A stretch of DNA of 42,484 nt from Flammeovirgaceae bacterium UBA2371 (GTDB lineage: Bacteria > Bacteroidota > Bacteroidia > Cytophagales > Cyclobacteriaceae): NCBI GenBank assembly GCA_002345965.1, contig DDTF01000041.1, positions 1 through 42,484 of the forward strand, in the 5' to 3' direction. Position 1 is the stretch's first letter, and every line of letters starts with the position of its first letter. The notes beneath the pieces are model-generated. The model saw only the letters and a program-made list of their open reading frames with translations. It did no database searches and was not told the origin of the DNA. The translations under genes were made by a program, and so were the position numbers. Shown in pieces: positions 17,567 through 25,020 of the stretch.

Positions 17567-17836
17567 TTTTTAGGAGCACCTTAGATTTAATAAAGGAATT
17601 GAAAAACACATCAACATTCAATGAGCCAATTTGCCTTACAGGCAACGATACCTTCGCGGAGGGTACGCTCTTTGCTATCCTTTTCACCTCTCCTTCAATG
17701 GCCATAAGGCGCATACGAAGGCAAATTCGCATTTGATATAGCCCACGTCTAAGCTATTGCGAAATGCGAAGAAGGCATTTCGCCTTTCGTGCTTTGGCAC
17801 ATTTTAAATTATTCTCACTTTTTAATTCGAAGACAT
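17567..17836 (+). promoter_or_regulatory. Structured 5' leader of the arginine operon (candidate cis-regulatory RNA)
   Basis: Between the predicted promoter and the GNAT coding domain lie several perfect inverted repeats that share segments. AATTTGCCTT (17628-17637) pairs with AAGGCAAATT (17718-17727), or its TTGCC pairs locally with GGCAA (17641-17645). TACCTTC/GAGGGTA (17649-17655 with 17659-17665, one G-U) is a hairpin enclosed by the long-range helix. TTCGCATTT (17726-17734) pairs with AAATGCGAA (17762-17770), reinforced inside by ATAGC/GCTAT. The last segment instead pairs, as GCGAAATGC (17759-17767), with GCATTTCGC (17775-17783). The exclusive alternatives resemble an attenuator or riboswitch. 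Function is inferred from sequence and position only. Confidence 0.5.
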
Positions 17837-18582
17837 TGAACGATCATAAAATCATCGTTCGTTTGGCCACGCCAAACGATAGCCATTATTCCGAAATCAT
17901 CACAGAGGAGATGGCCCAATCTGCACAAGTACGCGGAACGGGCATATCAAGACGATCCCCTGAGTACGTCAAGCGCAAGATGGAAGAAGGTAAATCTATA
18001 ATTGCAGTAACCAGCGATGGCACCTGGGTGGGCTTCTGTTATATTGAAGTCTGGGATCATGAAAAATTTGTGGCCAACTCAGGATTGATTGTTGCCCCAG
18101 CATTTCGTCAAACTGGTGTAGCCAGAGAAATCAAGAGCAAGATCTTTGATCTTTCCAGACATAAATATCCCAACTCTAAAATATTTGGACTCACCACCGG
18201 ACTTGCCGTAATGAAAATTAACTCAAGCCTGGGCTACAAACCTGTTACCTATTCTGAACTTACTACCGATGAAGAGTTTTGGAAAGGATGCCAGAGTTGT
18301 GTGAACTTTGACATTCTAACTCTGAAGCAGCGTAAGAATTGTATTTGTACGGCCATGCTGTTCAACCCGGCTACAGACGCTGCCAAGGTGCCCATGCCAA
18401 CGATCACTACCGTTGTCACACCAACCGGGCATGTACACAAAAAACGCAAGCGTGAATTCAAAGGCAACTTCAAGTTGTTTGAGCGTTGGGTAAGACTCAA
18501 AAAATTTGTGTTGCTGAGAGACAGAAAGAAAAACAGCGGTAATCCCTCAGGTAATGTATTATTTAAAATTTTCTTCTGGTAA
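17764..18582 (+). CDS. GNAT acyltransferase heading the arginine operon (candidate N-acylglutamate synthase)
   Basis: 272 codons from the only in-frame ATG. The GNAT fold begins near residue 30 (KIIVRLATPND), with the acyl-CoA loop FRQTGVAREI at 114-123 and a C-terminal basic tail. A four-cysteine cluster (Cys176, Cys179, Cys193, Cys195) suggests a metal site. Its place, sharing one base (TAATG) with argG, points to the first step, N-acylation of glutamate, but it is unlike classical ArgA, and acetyl versus succinyl donor cannot be read. The start is doubtful: the first 25-29 residues (MRRRHFAFRA...) are not part of the fold and the ATG lies inside a leader hairpin. A TTG at 17836 would give a 248-residue protein matching the domain boundary. 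Confidence 0.78.
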   Translation: MRRRHFAFRALAHFKLFSLFNSKTLNDHKIIVRLATPNDSHYSEIITEEMAQSAQVRGTGISRRSPEYVKRKMEEGKSIIAVTSDGTWVGFCYIEVWDHEKFVANSGLIVAPAFRQTGVAREIKSKIFDLSRHKYPNSKIFGLTTGLAVMKINSSLGYKPVTYSELTTDEEFWKGCQSCVNFDILTLKQRKNCICTAMLFNPATDAAKVPMPTITTVVTPTGHVHKKRKREFKGNFKLFERWVRLKKFVLLRDRKKNSGNPSGNVLFKIFFW

Positions 18583-19787
18583 TGACTAAAAAAGTAGTAT
18601 TAGCATTTAGTGGCGGTTTGGATACCTCTTATTGCGCAAAGCTTCTCAGTGAAGACCTGGGGTATGAAGTGCATACACTCACTGTCAACACAGGAGGGTT
18701 TTCTGAAAAAGAATTGCAAGAAATTGAAAAGCGGGCCCTAAACCTGGGTGTGACTTCTCATCAGGCAGTTGATGAAACCAAAAACTATTATGAAAAGGTA
18801 ATCAGATACCTGGTGTACGGTAATGTACTAAAGAACAGTACCTATCCATTGAGTGTAAGTGCAGAACGCATGTCGCAAGCACTTGCCGTAGCCAATTATG
18901 CCAATCAAATCAATGCAAACGCAATCGCCCATGGAAGCACTGGTGCTGGCAATGATCAGGTTCGATTTGATATGGTGTTTCACGTATTGGCACCAAACAT
19001 GGAGATTATTACACCCATCCGTGACAAACAATTGAGTAGAGAAGAGGAGATCGACTATCTGAAATCCAAAGGAGTAGTCTACAACTTCGAAAAGGCCAAA
19101 TACTCTATCAACAAAGGATTGTGGGGAACTTCAGTTGGAGGGAAAGAGACACTGAACTCAATGGGTATGTTACCAGAAGAAGCCTGGCCCACTGCTGTCA
19201 CCAAATCAGAAGCAGAAGAAGTAACACTCACTTTTGAAAAGGGTGAGCTGATAAAAGTAAATAACAAATTCTTTGATCATCCGGTGGATGCCATTCACTT
19301 TTTGCAAACAATTGCGGGCCCATTCGGAATTGGAAGAGATGTGCACGTAGGTGATACGATCATTGGCATCAAAGGTCGTGTGGGTTTTGAAGCAGCCGCT
19401 CCCGTAGTTATTATCAAAGCACATCATGCATTGGAAAAACATGTTCTTACCAAATGGCAACTGAGCTGGAAGGAGCAGTTGAGTCAATTTTACGGTAACT
19501 GGCTTCATGAAGGGCAATACCTCGATCCCATCATGAGGGACATTGAAGCCTTCCTCACCAGTGCGCAACAAAATGTAACAGGTGAAGTATCCGTTTCGCT
19601 GCTGCCCTATCGTTTTCAAATCAATGGCATCCACTCTGCTTTTGACCTGATGTCTGCCAAGTTTGGAAAATATGGAGAAATGAACCTGGGTTGGACAGGT
19701 GAAGATGTAAGAGGTTTTTCCAAGGTATTTGGAAATCAAACGATGATTTATCATCGCGTAATGGAAGAAGCAAAAGATGGAAAGTAA
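18582..19787 (+). CDS. argG: Argininosuccinate synthase
   Basis: A 401-residue cytoplasmic ligase joining citrulline and aspartate with ATP to argininosuccinate, the penultimate step of arginine synthesis. The N-terminal PP-loop AFSGGLDTS (8-16) binds ATP. Conserved family stretches AIAHGSTGAGNDQVRFD (citrulline/aspartate binding) and LWGTSVGGKETL are present, and length matches the family. The ATG shares its A with the TAA of the preceding GNAT gene, and the gene overlaps argC by 11 bp, indicating tight translational coupling. Confidence 0.97.
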   Translation: MTKKVVLAFSGGLDTSYCAKLLSEDLGYEVHTLTVNTGGFSEKELQEIEKRALNLGVTSHQAVDETKNYYEKVIRYLVYGNVLKNSTYPLSVSAERMSQALAVANYANQINANAIAHGSTGAGNDQVRFDMVFHVLAPNMEIITPIRDKQLSREEEIDYLKSKGVVYNFEKAKYSINKGLWGTSVGGKETLNSMGMLPEEAWPTAVTKSEAEEVTLTFEKGELIKVNNKFFDHPVDAIHFLQTIAGPFGIGRDVHVGDTIIGIKGRVGFEAAAPVVIIKAHHALEKHVLTKWQLSWKEQLSQFYGNWLHEGQYLDPIMRDIEAFLTSAQQNVTGEVSVSLLPYRFQINGIHSAFDLMSAKFGKYGEMNLGWTGEDVRGFSKVFGNQTMIYHRVMEEAKDGK

Positions 19788-20757
19788 AAAAATAAAAGTA
19801 GGCGTGGTAGGCGGAGCCGGATATACCGGAGGCGAAACATTACGTCTGCTGGTCAATCACCCCAATGTTGAAATTACATTTGTTCAAAGTCGAAGTCAGG
19901 CTGGGAAAAAGATAAGTGATACCCATCGTGACCTGCTGGGAGATTGTGATTTAGTGTTCACCAGCACACACGATATCCCTGCAGATGTGGTGTTTCTGTG
20001 CCTGGGGCATGGAGAAAGTAAAGTATTCCTGAAGGATGCCAACCTGACACCAGCCACTAAGGTCATTGACTTAAGTCAGGATTTTAGGTTGGGTGAAAAA
20101 TCAGGGGACCGGTCTTTTGTTTATGGGTTACCCGAATTGCACAAAGAAAAAATAAAGAAGGCTGATAACATTGCTAACCCAGGTTGCTTTGCCACTGCCA
20201 TTGAGCTAGGGCTGCTGCCTTTGGCACAGCAAAGTCTGCTGGCCGAAGTTTATCTCACAGGAGTAACCGGCTCAACCGGAGCAGGACAAAAGCTGCAGGA
20301 AACATCGCATTTCAGTTGGCGGACTAACAATATTTCGGCTTACAAAACGCTCACGCACCAACATCTCAAGGAAGTCAAACAATCGTTAAATAGTCTTCAA
20401 TCGGCTACCGAGCCATCCATCCATTTTGTGCCATGGCGTGGTGACTTCAGCAGAGGCATTTACGTAAGTGCGGTTACAAAATCCAGTCTGACGTTGGCGG
20501 ATGCCAATACATTGTACCAAAACTTCTATCAAGATGCTTTGTTCACTCACGTGTCTGATACGATGATTGATTTGAAACAAGTTGTGAATACCAATAAATG
20601 CTTGATTCACATTGAAAAGGTAGATGAACACCTGGTCGTTCATTCGGCCATTGATAACTTATTAAAAGGTGCGAGTGGCCAGGCAGTTCAAAACATGAAT
20701 CTGATGTTTGGCCTGGAAGAAACTGCTGGTTTGAAGTTAAAAGCAACCGTTCACTGA
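19777..20757 (+). CDS. argC: N-acyl-gamma-glutamyl-phosphate reductase
   Basis: A 326-residue NADPH-dependent reductase that converts N-acyl-glutamyl phosphate to the semialdehyde. The Rossmann motif is VGVVGGAGYTGGE (8-20) and the catalytic cysteine is Cys137 in NPGCFATA. The family's C-terminal catalytic domain follows, including TLTHQHLKEV with the conserved histidine region. The start overlaps the argG end by 11 bp (19777-19787) in another frame. Only one base separates its TGA from the argF' ATG. The aminotransferase argD, which acts on its product, is not in this operon. Confidence 0.96.
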   Translation: MESKKIKVGVVGGAGYTGGETLRLLVNHPNVEITFVQSRSQAGKKISDTHRDLLGDCDLVFTSTHDIPADVVFLCLGHGESKVFLKDANLTPATKVIDLSQDFRLGEKSGDRSFVYGLPELHKEKIKKADNIANPGCFATAIELGLLPLAQQSLLAEVYLTGVTGSTGAGQKLQETSHFSWRTNNISAYKTLTHQHLKEVKQSLNSLQSATEPSIHFVPWRGDFSRGIYVSAVTKSSLTLADANTLYQNFYQDALFTHVSDTMIDLKQVVNTNKCLIHIEKVDEHLVVHSAIDNLLKGASGQAVQNMNLMFGLEETAGLKLKATVH

Positions 20758-20758
20758 G

Positions 20759-21709
20759 ATGAAACACTTTCTTTCTATTGAAGACGTAAAAGATTACAAA
20801 GCACTGATTGCATCAGCCCTTGCTTACAAAAGCAATCCATTTGTCGATAAGACGCTGGGTCAAAACAAAACAATGGGCATGATTTTTCTTAACCCAAGTA
20901 TGCGCACACGCATTAGCACACAAAGAGCAGCGCGCAACCTGGGAATGGAAGTGATAGTTTTTAATCTGGACAAAGAAGGCTGGCAGCTTGAATTTGAAGA
21001 TGGTGCAGTGATGAATGGAACAAAAGCAGAACATGTAAAAGAAGCTGCTGCTGTAATGGGGCAATATTTTGACATACTGGGCATCCGTACATTTCCGGGC
21101 CTGATTAACAAAGAAGAAGATTATAGTGAACATTATATCAATCAATTTGTAAAATATGCTGGTATCCCTGTTGTGAGTCTTGAGAGCGCTACGCTTCATC
21201 CCTTACAAAGTCTGGCAGATGCTGTTACCATTCAAGAACTCAGAACCACCATCAAGCCAAAAGTTGTATTGACGTGGGCACCTCATATCAAAGCATTACC
21301 GCAGGCAGTGCCTAATTCTTTTGCGCAGTGGATGAGTCATTGGGATGAAGTGGAGTTTGTTATCACTCATCCTGAGGGTTATGAACTGGACAAAAAATTT
21401 ACTGGTTCCAGTAAAATCGAGTACGATCAGGAAAAAGCACTTCAAGGAGCTGATTTCATTTACGTAAAAAACTGGTCTTCTTACAAAGAATATGGTCAGA
21501 TCCTGAACACCTTACCTACGTGGATGGTGACAAAGGAAAAGTTGGATGTTACCAATGATGCCAAGGTCATGCATTGTCTTCCGGTAAGACGAAACCTCGT
21601 AATTGCCGATGATGTACTGGATAGCAGCAACTCAGTTGTTACCCAACAAGCGGGCAACAGGGTATGGGCCGCACAGGCAGTATTATCAGAAATATTAAAG
21701 TACAGTTAG
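20759..21709 (+). CDS. argF': N-acylornithine (succinyl- or acetylornithine) transcarbamylase
   Basis: A 316-residue carbamoyltransferase with the carbamoyl-phosphate motif SMRTR (47-51), HPLQSLAD in the middle and HCLPVRRN near the C-terminus. It aligns without gaps over the N-terminal half, as I recall the sequence, to the Bacteroides fragilis succinylornithine transcarbamylase rather than to ordinary ornithine transcarbamylase, so it should carbamoylate an N-acylornithine. Residue 90, reported as Pro in the succinyl enzyme and Glu (E92) in the Xanthomonas acetyl enzyme, is Ala here (NGTKAEH), so the acyl group is undetermined. It sits between argC and argB. Confidence 0.92.
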   Translation: MKHFLSIEDVKDYKALIASALAYKSNPFVDKTLGQNKTMGMIFLNPSMRTRISTQRAARNLGMEVIVFNLDKEGWQLEFEDGAVMNGTKAEHVKEAAAVMGQYFDILGIRTFPGLINKEEDYSEHYINQFVKYAGIPVVSLESATLHPLQSLADAVTIQELRTTIKPKVVLTWAPHIKALPQAVPNSFAQWMSHWDEVEFVITHPEGYELDKKFTGSSKIEYDQEKALQGADFIYVKNWSSYKEYGQILNTLPTWMVTKEKLDVTNDAKVMHCLPVRRNLVIADDVLDSSNSVVTQQAGNRVWAAQAVLSEILKYS

Positions 21710-21711
21710 TC

Positions 21712-22500
21712 ATGCAAAAACTTTACATTATCAAAATTGGAGGAAATGTGCTCGATGATGAGCAGGTACTGAACTCCTTTTTGAAAGACTTCTCCAGCAT
21801 TCAATACCCTAAAATACTAGTGCATGGAGGTGGCAAGATAGCGACCAAAATCGGTGACAAGATGGGCATTGAGTCCAACTATGTGAACGGAAGAAGGATA
21901 ACAGACCAGCCCACACGCGACCTGGTCACAATGGTTTATGGGGGATTAATCAATCGACAAATTGTTACCACTCTTCAACACAACAACTGCAATGCCATAG
22001 GGCTCACAGGTGCTGATGGCAATGTGATCAAAGCAGTTAAAAGACCTGTTGGTGATATTGATTTTGGATTTGTAGGTGACATTGAACCTAAAAATGTAAA
22101 TACTTCCTTTCTGTATTTCCTGCTAAAACAAAATGTGGTACCTGTATTTGCCCCACTCACCTATGCTGATGGTACCTTACTCAACACCAACGCAGACACC
22201 ATTGCTTCTGTGCTTGCAATAGCACTAAGTAAACATTTTAACATCCGCCTGATTTATTGCTTTGAAAAGAAAGGCGTATTAAAAAATGTAGATGATGAAG
22301 GCACAGTGATCCGCTCAATTGATACTGCTTATCACCATCAACTGTTGCAGGAAAAGGTACTCTTCGATGGCATACTTCCAAAATTAGAGAATGCATTCGG
22401 TGCCATACATCAGGGCGTCAATGAAGTGCTTATAGGCCACTCAGCTGATTTGCTTAAAAACATGGGAGAGGAAACAGAAGGTACATTAATCCGAAAGTAA
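21712..22500 (+). CDS. argB: N-acylglutamate kinase
   Basis: A 262-residue amino-acid-kinase-fold enzyme that phosphorylates N-acylglutamate. Visible are the phosphate-binding Lys8 with GG (YIIKIGGN), LVHGGGKIATKIG (37-48), RRITDQPTRDLV and the late NTNADTIAS nucleotide/substrate motif. The in-frame ATG at 21664 would add 16 residues inside argF'; the ATG at 21712, two bases after the argF' stop, starts precisely at the family N-terminus and is chosen. Its stop overlaps the argE start by one base. No N-terminal arginine-inhibition helix is evident, so feedback inhibition of the hexameric type is not expected, though this is inference. Confidence 0.95.
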   Translation: MQKLYIIKIGGNVLDDEQVLNSFLKDFSSIQYPKILVHGGGKIATKIGDKMGIESNYVNGRRITDQPTRDLVTMVYGGLINRQIVTTLQHNNCNAIGLTGADGNVIKAVKRPVGDIDFGFVGDIEPKNVNTSFLYFLLKQNVVPVFAPLTYADGTLLNTNADTIASVLAIALSKHFNIRLIYCFEKKGVLKNVDDEGTVIRSIDTAYHHQLLQEKVLFDGILPKLENAFGAIHQGVNEVLIGHSADLLKNMGEETEGTLIRK

Positions 22501-23573
22501 TGAATCCACTGTTCCATTCAGCCAAGGAATTATTGCAGCAACTCATTGCCATTCCCTCCTTTAGTAAGACAGAGGACAACACAGCCGATGCTATCGCTGA
22601 ATTCTTTTCATCCCGCGGTGTCTCCCCTCAACGCCTTGGCAACAATGTATGGGCAATCAACAGACACTTTGATGTGGACAAGCCAACGTTACTCCTCAAC
22701 TCCCACCACGATACTGTAAAACCCAACTCTGGTTATACCCGCAATCCATACGCGCCATCGATAGAGGATGGAAAACTATTTGGACTAGGAAGCAATGATG
22801 CCGGAGGCGCACTGGTTTCTCTTATTGCCACCTTCCTTCATTTTGAAGGTGAAAAGAGTCTACCATTTAATATTGTCTTTGCAGCTACTGCAGAAGAAGA
22901 GATCTCAGGCATGGGAGGTATTGAAAGTATATGGAAGGACTTGCCCCCGATTGATTACGCAATTGTAGGTGAACCTACCCGAATGAACATAGCCATTGCT
23001 GAAAAAGGGCTTTTGGTTTTAGATTGTATCAGTAAAGGAAAAGCAGGCCATGCTGCAAGAGAAGAAGGAGACAATGCGATCTACAATGCCATGAAAGACA
23101 TCGCGTGGTTCAGGGATTTTGAGTTTCCGAAAATTTCCAAAACGCTGGGCAAGGTAAAGATGTCAGTAACCGTGATTCAGGCAGGACAGGCACACAATCA
23201 GGTACCAGCAGACTGTAGGTTCACAGTAGATTGCAGAGTAACTGATGCCTACAGCCTACAGGAATTGTTGTCCCTTATTAAGGAGCATGTGTCTTGCGAG
23301 GTAATCCCAAGAAGTATACGATTACAGCCATCAGGAATTGATGTTGACCATCCCATAGTGAAAGCCGGACAAAAACTTGGAAAAGAATTATACGGTTCTC
23401 CTACTACTTCTGATCAGGCATTAATCCCTGTACCATCTATCAAAATGGGGCCTGGTGACTCCGCACGTTCACATTCGGCTGATGAATTTATATTTCTGGA
23501 TGAGATCAGCAACGGAATACAGGATTACATTCGGTTGATTGAATTACTTTCACTCGAATTACAAAACAACTAA
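22500..23573 (+). CDS. argE: M20 family N-acylornithine/N-acylcitrulline deacylase
   Basis: A 357-residue M20 metallohydrolase. Metal ligands and catalytic residues are in place: His69 and Asp71 (NSHHDTV), Asp100 (GSNDAGG), catalytic Glu132 with Glu133 (TAEEEISG), Glu158 (GEPT), and a late MGPGDSARSHSADEF carrying the last histidine. Because the operon has an argF'-type transcarbamylase, the physiological substrate should be N-acylcitrulline, giving citrulline for argG. The acyl group (acetyl or succinyl) is not decided. The start ATG shares its A with the argB TAA; argH begins 4 bp after the stop. Confidence 0.93.
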   Translation: MNPLFHSAKELLQQLIAIPSFSKTEDNTADAIAEFFSSRGVSPQRLGNNVWAINRHFDVDKPTLLLNSHHDTVKPNSGYTRNPYAPSIEDGKLFGLGSNDAGGALVSLIATFLHFEGEKSLPFNIVFAATAEEEISGMGGIESIWKDLPPIDYAIVGEPTRMNIAIAEKGLLVLDCISKGKAGHAAREEGDNAIYNAMKDIAWFRDFEFPKISKTLGKVKMSVTVIQAGQAHNQVPADCRFTVDCRVTDAYSLQELLSLIKEHVSCEVIPRSIRLQPSGIDVDHPIVKAGQKLGKELYGSPTTSDQALIPVPSIKMGPGDSARSHSADEFIFLDEISNGIQDYIRLIELLSLELQNN

Positions 23574-23577
23574 AGGC

Positions 23578-24909
23578 ATGAAACTCTGGCAAAAAGATAA
23601 AGATGCATTAAAAGAAGTCAGTCAATTTACAATTGGCAATGATGCCGAATTGGATCTCTTTCTTGCCCCATTCGATGTATTGGGCTCTTTAGCACATATA
23701 CAAATGCTTGAATCCATTGGATTACTGAAAAAAAAGGAGCTGACAGTATTATCCAAAGAATTAAAAAGTATTTACAAACAAATACAGAAAGGCGATTTTA
23801 ATATTGAAGAAGGTGTTGAGGACATCCATTCGCAAATTGAATTGATGCTAACCTCAAAATTAGGCGATGTTGGAAAAAAAATACACAGCGGGCGTTCGCG
23901 CAATGATCAAGTGTTATTGGATATCAAATTATTCTTGAGAAATGAAATTCAATCGCTGATCTACGAAATAAAAACCCTTTTTGACCTGCTGATTTCATTA
24001 AGTGAGAAACATCAAAGTGACTTATTGCCAGGCTACACGCATTTACAATTGGCTATGCCTTCGTCCTTTGGGTTGTGGTTTGGCGCTTATGCAGAAAGTC
24101 TTGTAGATGATGTCATCAGTTTACAGAGTGCCTTTAAGATTGCTAATAAAAATCCATTGGGATCGGCAGCGGGTTATGGCTCTTCATTTCCTTTAGATCG
24201 TAAAATGACTACCTCGCTATTGGGTTTTAGTGACCTCAATTACAACGTGGTCTACGCGCAAATGGGAAGAGGCAAAACGGAAAAAGTGATAGCCGCTGCA
24301 CTGACCAACGTGGCAGGCACATTGGCCAAGCTGGCTATGGATGCTTGTTTGTACCTCAATCAAAACTTTGCATTTATAAGTTTCCCGGAGGAACTGACAA
24401 CCGGTAGCAGCATTATGCCTCACAAAAAAAATCCTGACGTATTTGAGTTGATACGAGCACGTTGCAATGCACTTCAGGTATTGCCTCAGGAGATTGCATT
24501 GATCATTTCCAACTTGCCTTCCGGCTATCATCGCGATCTCCAGATGCTTAAAGAAAAACTATTTCCTTCGTTTAAGGTATTGAAAGATTGTATACAAATG
24601 ACAGGCCTTATGCTTAGTCACATCGAAGTAAAAAAGAACCTGCTGGAAGATGAAAAGTATAAATACCTCTTCAGTGTAGAGGAAGTAAATAAGCTGGTGC
24701 TGCAGGGTGTGCCTTTTCGCGATGCGTACAAAAAAGTCGGGCAGGATATTGAAAAGGGTCAATTCAGTTATGATACCAACGTTAAGCATACCCATGAAGG
24801 CAGTATTGGAAACCTCAATACAGCGGAAATCAAAAAAATGATGAATGCCGAAATCAGCGCGTTCCCATTTCAATCCATGGATGAGGCCTTGAAAAAGCTC
24901 TTGAGCTAA
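23578..24909 (+). CDS. argH: Argininosuccinate lyase
   Basis: A 443-residue fumarase/aspartase-superfamily lyase splitting argininosuccinate into arginine and fumarate. Conserved blocks visible include HSGRSRNDQV (near residue 103), PGYTHLQLAMP (around 150-160) and the superfamily signature GSSIMPHKKNP at 276-286 with the catalytic serine loop. The ATG at 23578 is chosen over the ORF's first ATG at 23539, which lies inside argE; MKLWQKDKD is the usual start of the family. Last gene of the operon, followed by an intrinsic terminator at 24951-24985. Confidence 0.96.
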   Translation: MKLWQKDKDALKEVSQFTIGNDAELDLFLAPFDVLGSLAHIQMLESIGLLKKKELTVLSKELKSIYKQIQKGDFNIEEGVEDIHSQIELMLTSKLGDVGKKIHSGRSRNDQVLLDIKLFLRNEIQSLIYEIKTLFDLLISLSEKHQSDLLPGYTHLQLAMPSSFGLWFGAYAESLVDDVISLQSAFKIANKNPLGSAAGYGSSFPLDRKMTTSLLGFSDLNYNVVYAQMGRGKTEKVIAAALTNVAGTLAKLAMDACLYLNQNFAFISFPEELTTGSSIMPHKKNPDVFELIRARCNALQVLPQEIALIISNLPSGYHRDLQMLKEKLFPSFKVLKDCIQMTGLMLSHIEVKKNLLEDEKYKYLFSVEEVNKLVLQGVPFRDAYKKVGQDIEKGQFSYDTNVKHTHEGSIGNLNTAEIKKMMNAEISAFPFQSMDEALKKLLS

Positions 24910-24950
24910 CCAAAAACATCCGCCCTATCCGTACTGCTGGGTACCCAGAT

Positions 24951-24985
24951 TCAGGGATAACAGGTATATCCCCTGCCTTTTTTTT
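24951..24985 (+). terminator. Intrinsic terminator of the arginine operon
   Basis: CAGGGATA (24952-24959) pairs with TATCCCCTG (24967-24975, one bulged C) and is followed after two bases by eight T residues (24978-24985). A perfect 12-bp palindrome CTGGGTACCCAG at 24937-24948 lies just upstream. Confidence 0.75.
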
Positions 24986-25020
24986 GTGTCAATTTTACAA
25001 CTCTTTCACATTCGCATGAT

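Noticed and set aside
17425..17763. tRNA or T-box element before the arginine operon
   Set aside because: No cloverleaf and no T-box-like conserved core was recognised; the inverted repeats are better described as an unassigned leader.
19206..19856. 216-codon ORF antisense to argG/argC
   Set aside because: Entirely opposite two strongly supported arginine genes; no recognisable features.
20759..21709. Ordinary ornithine transcarbamylase (argF/argI)
   Set aside because: The sequence follows the N-acylornithine transcarbamylase family (SMRTR, HCLPVRRN, extended segment around residues 75-92) and the operon carries an M20 deacylase placed to act afterwards.
24937..24948. Palindrome CTGGGTACCCAG after argH as the operon terminator
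   Set aside because: No T-tract follows it and it has almost no loop; the stem at 24952-24975 with eight T residues is the better terminator.
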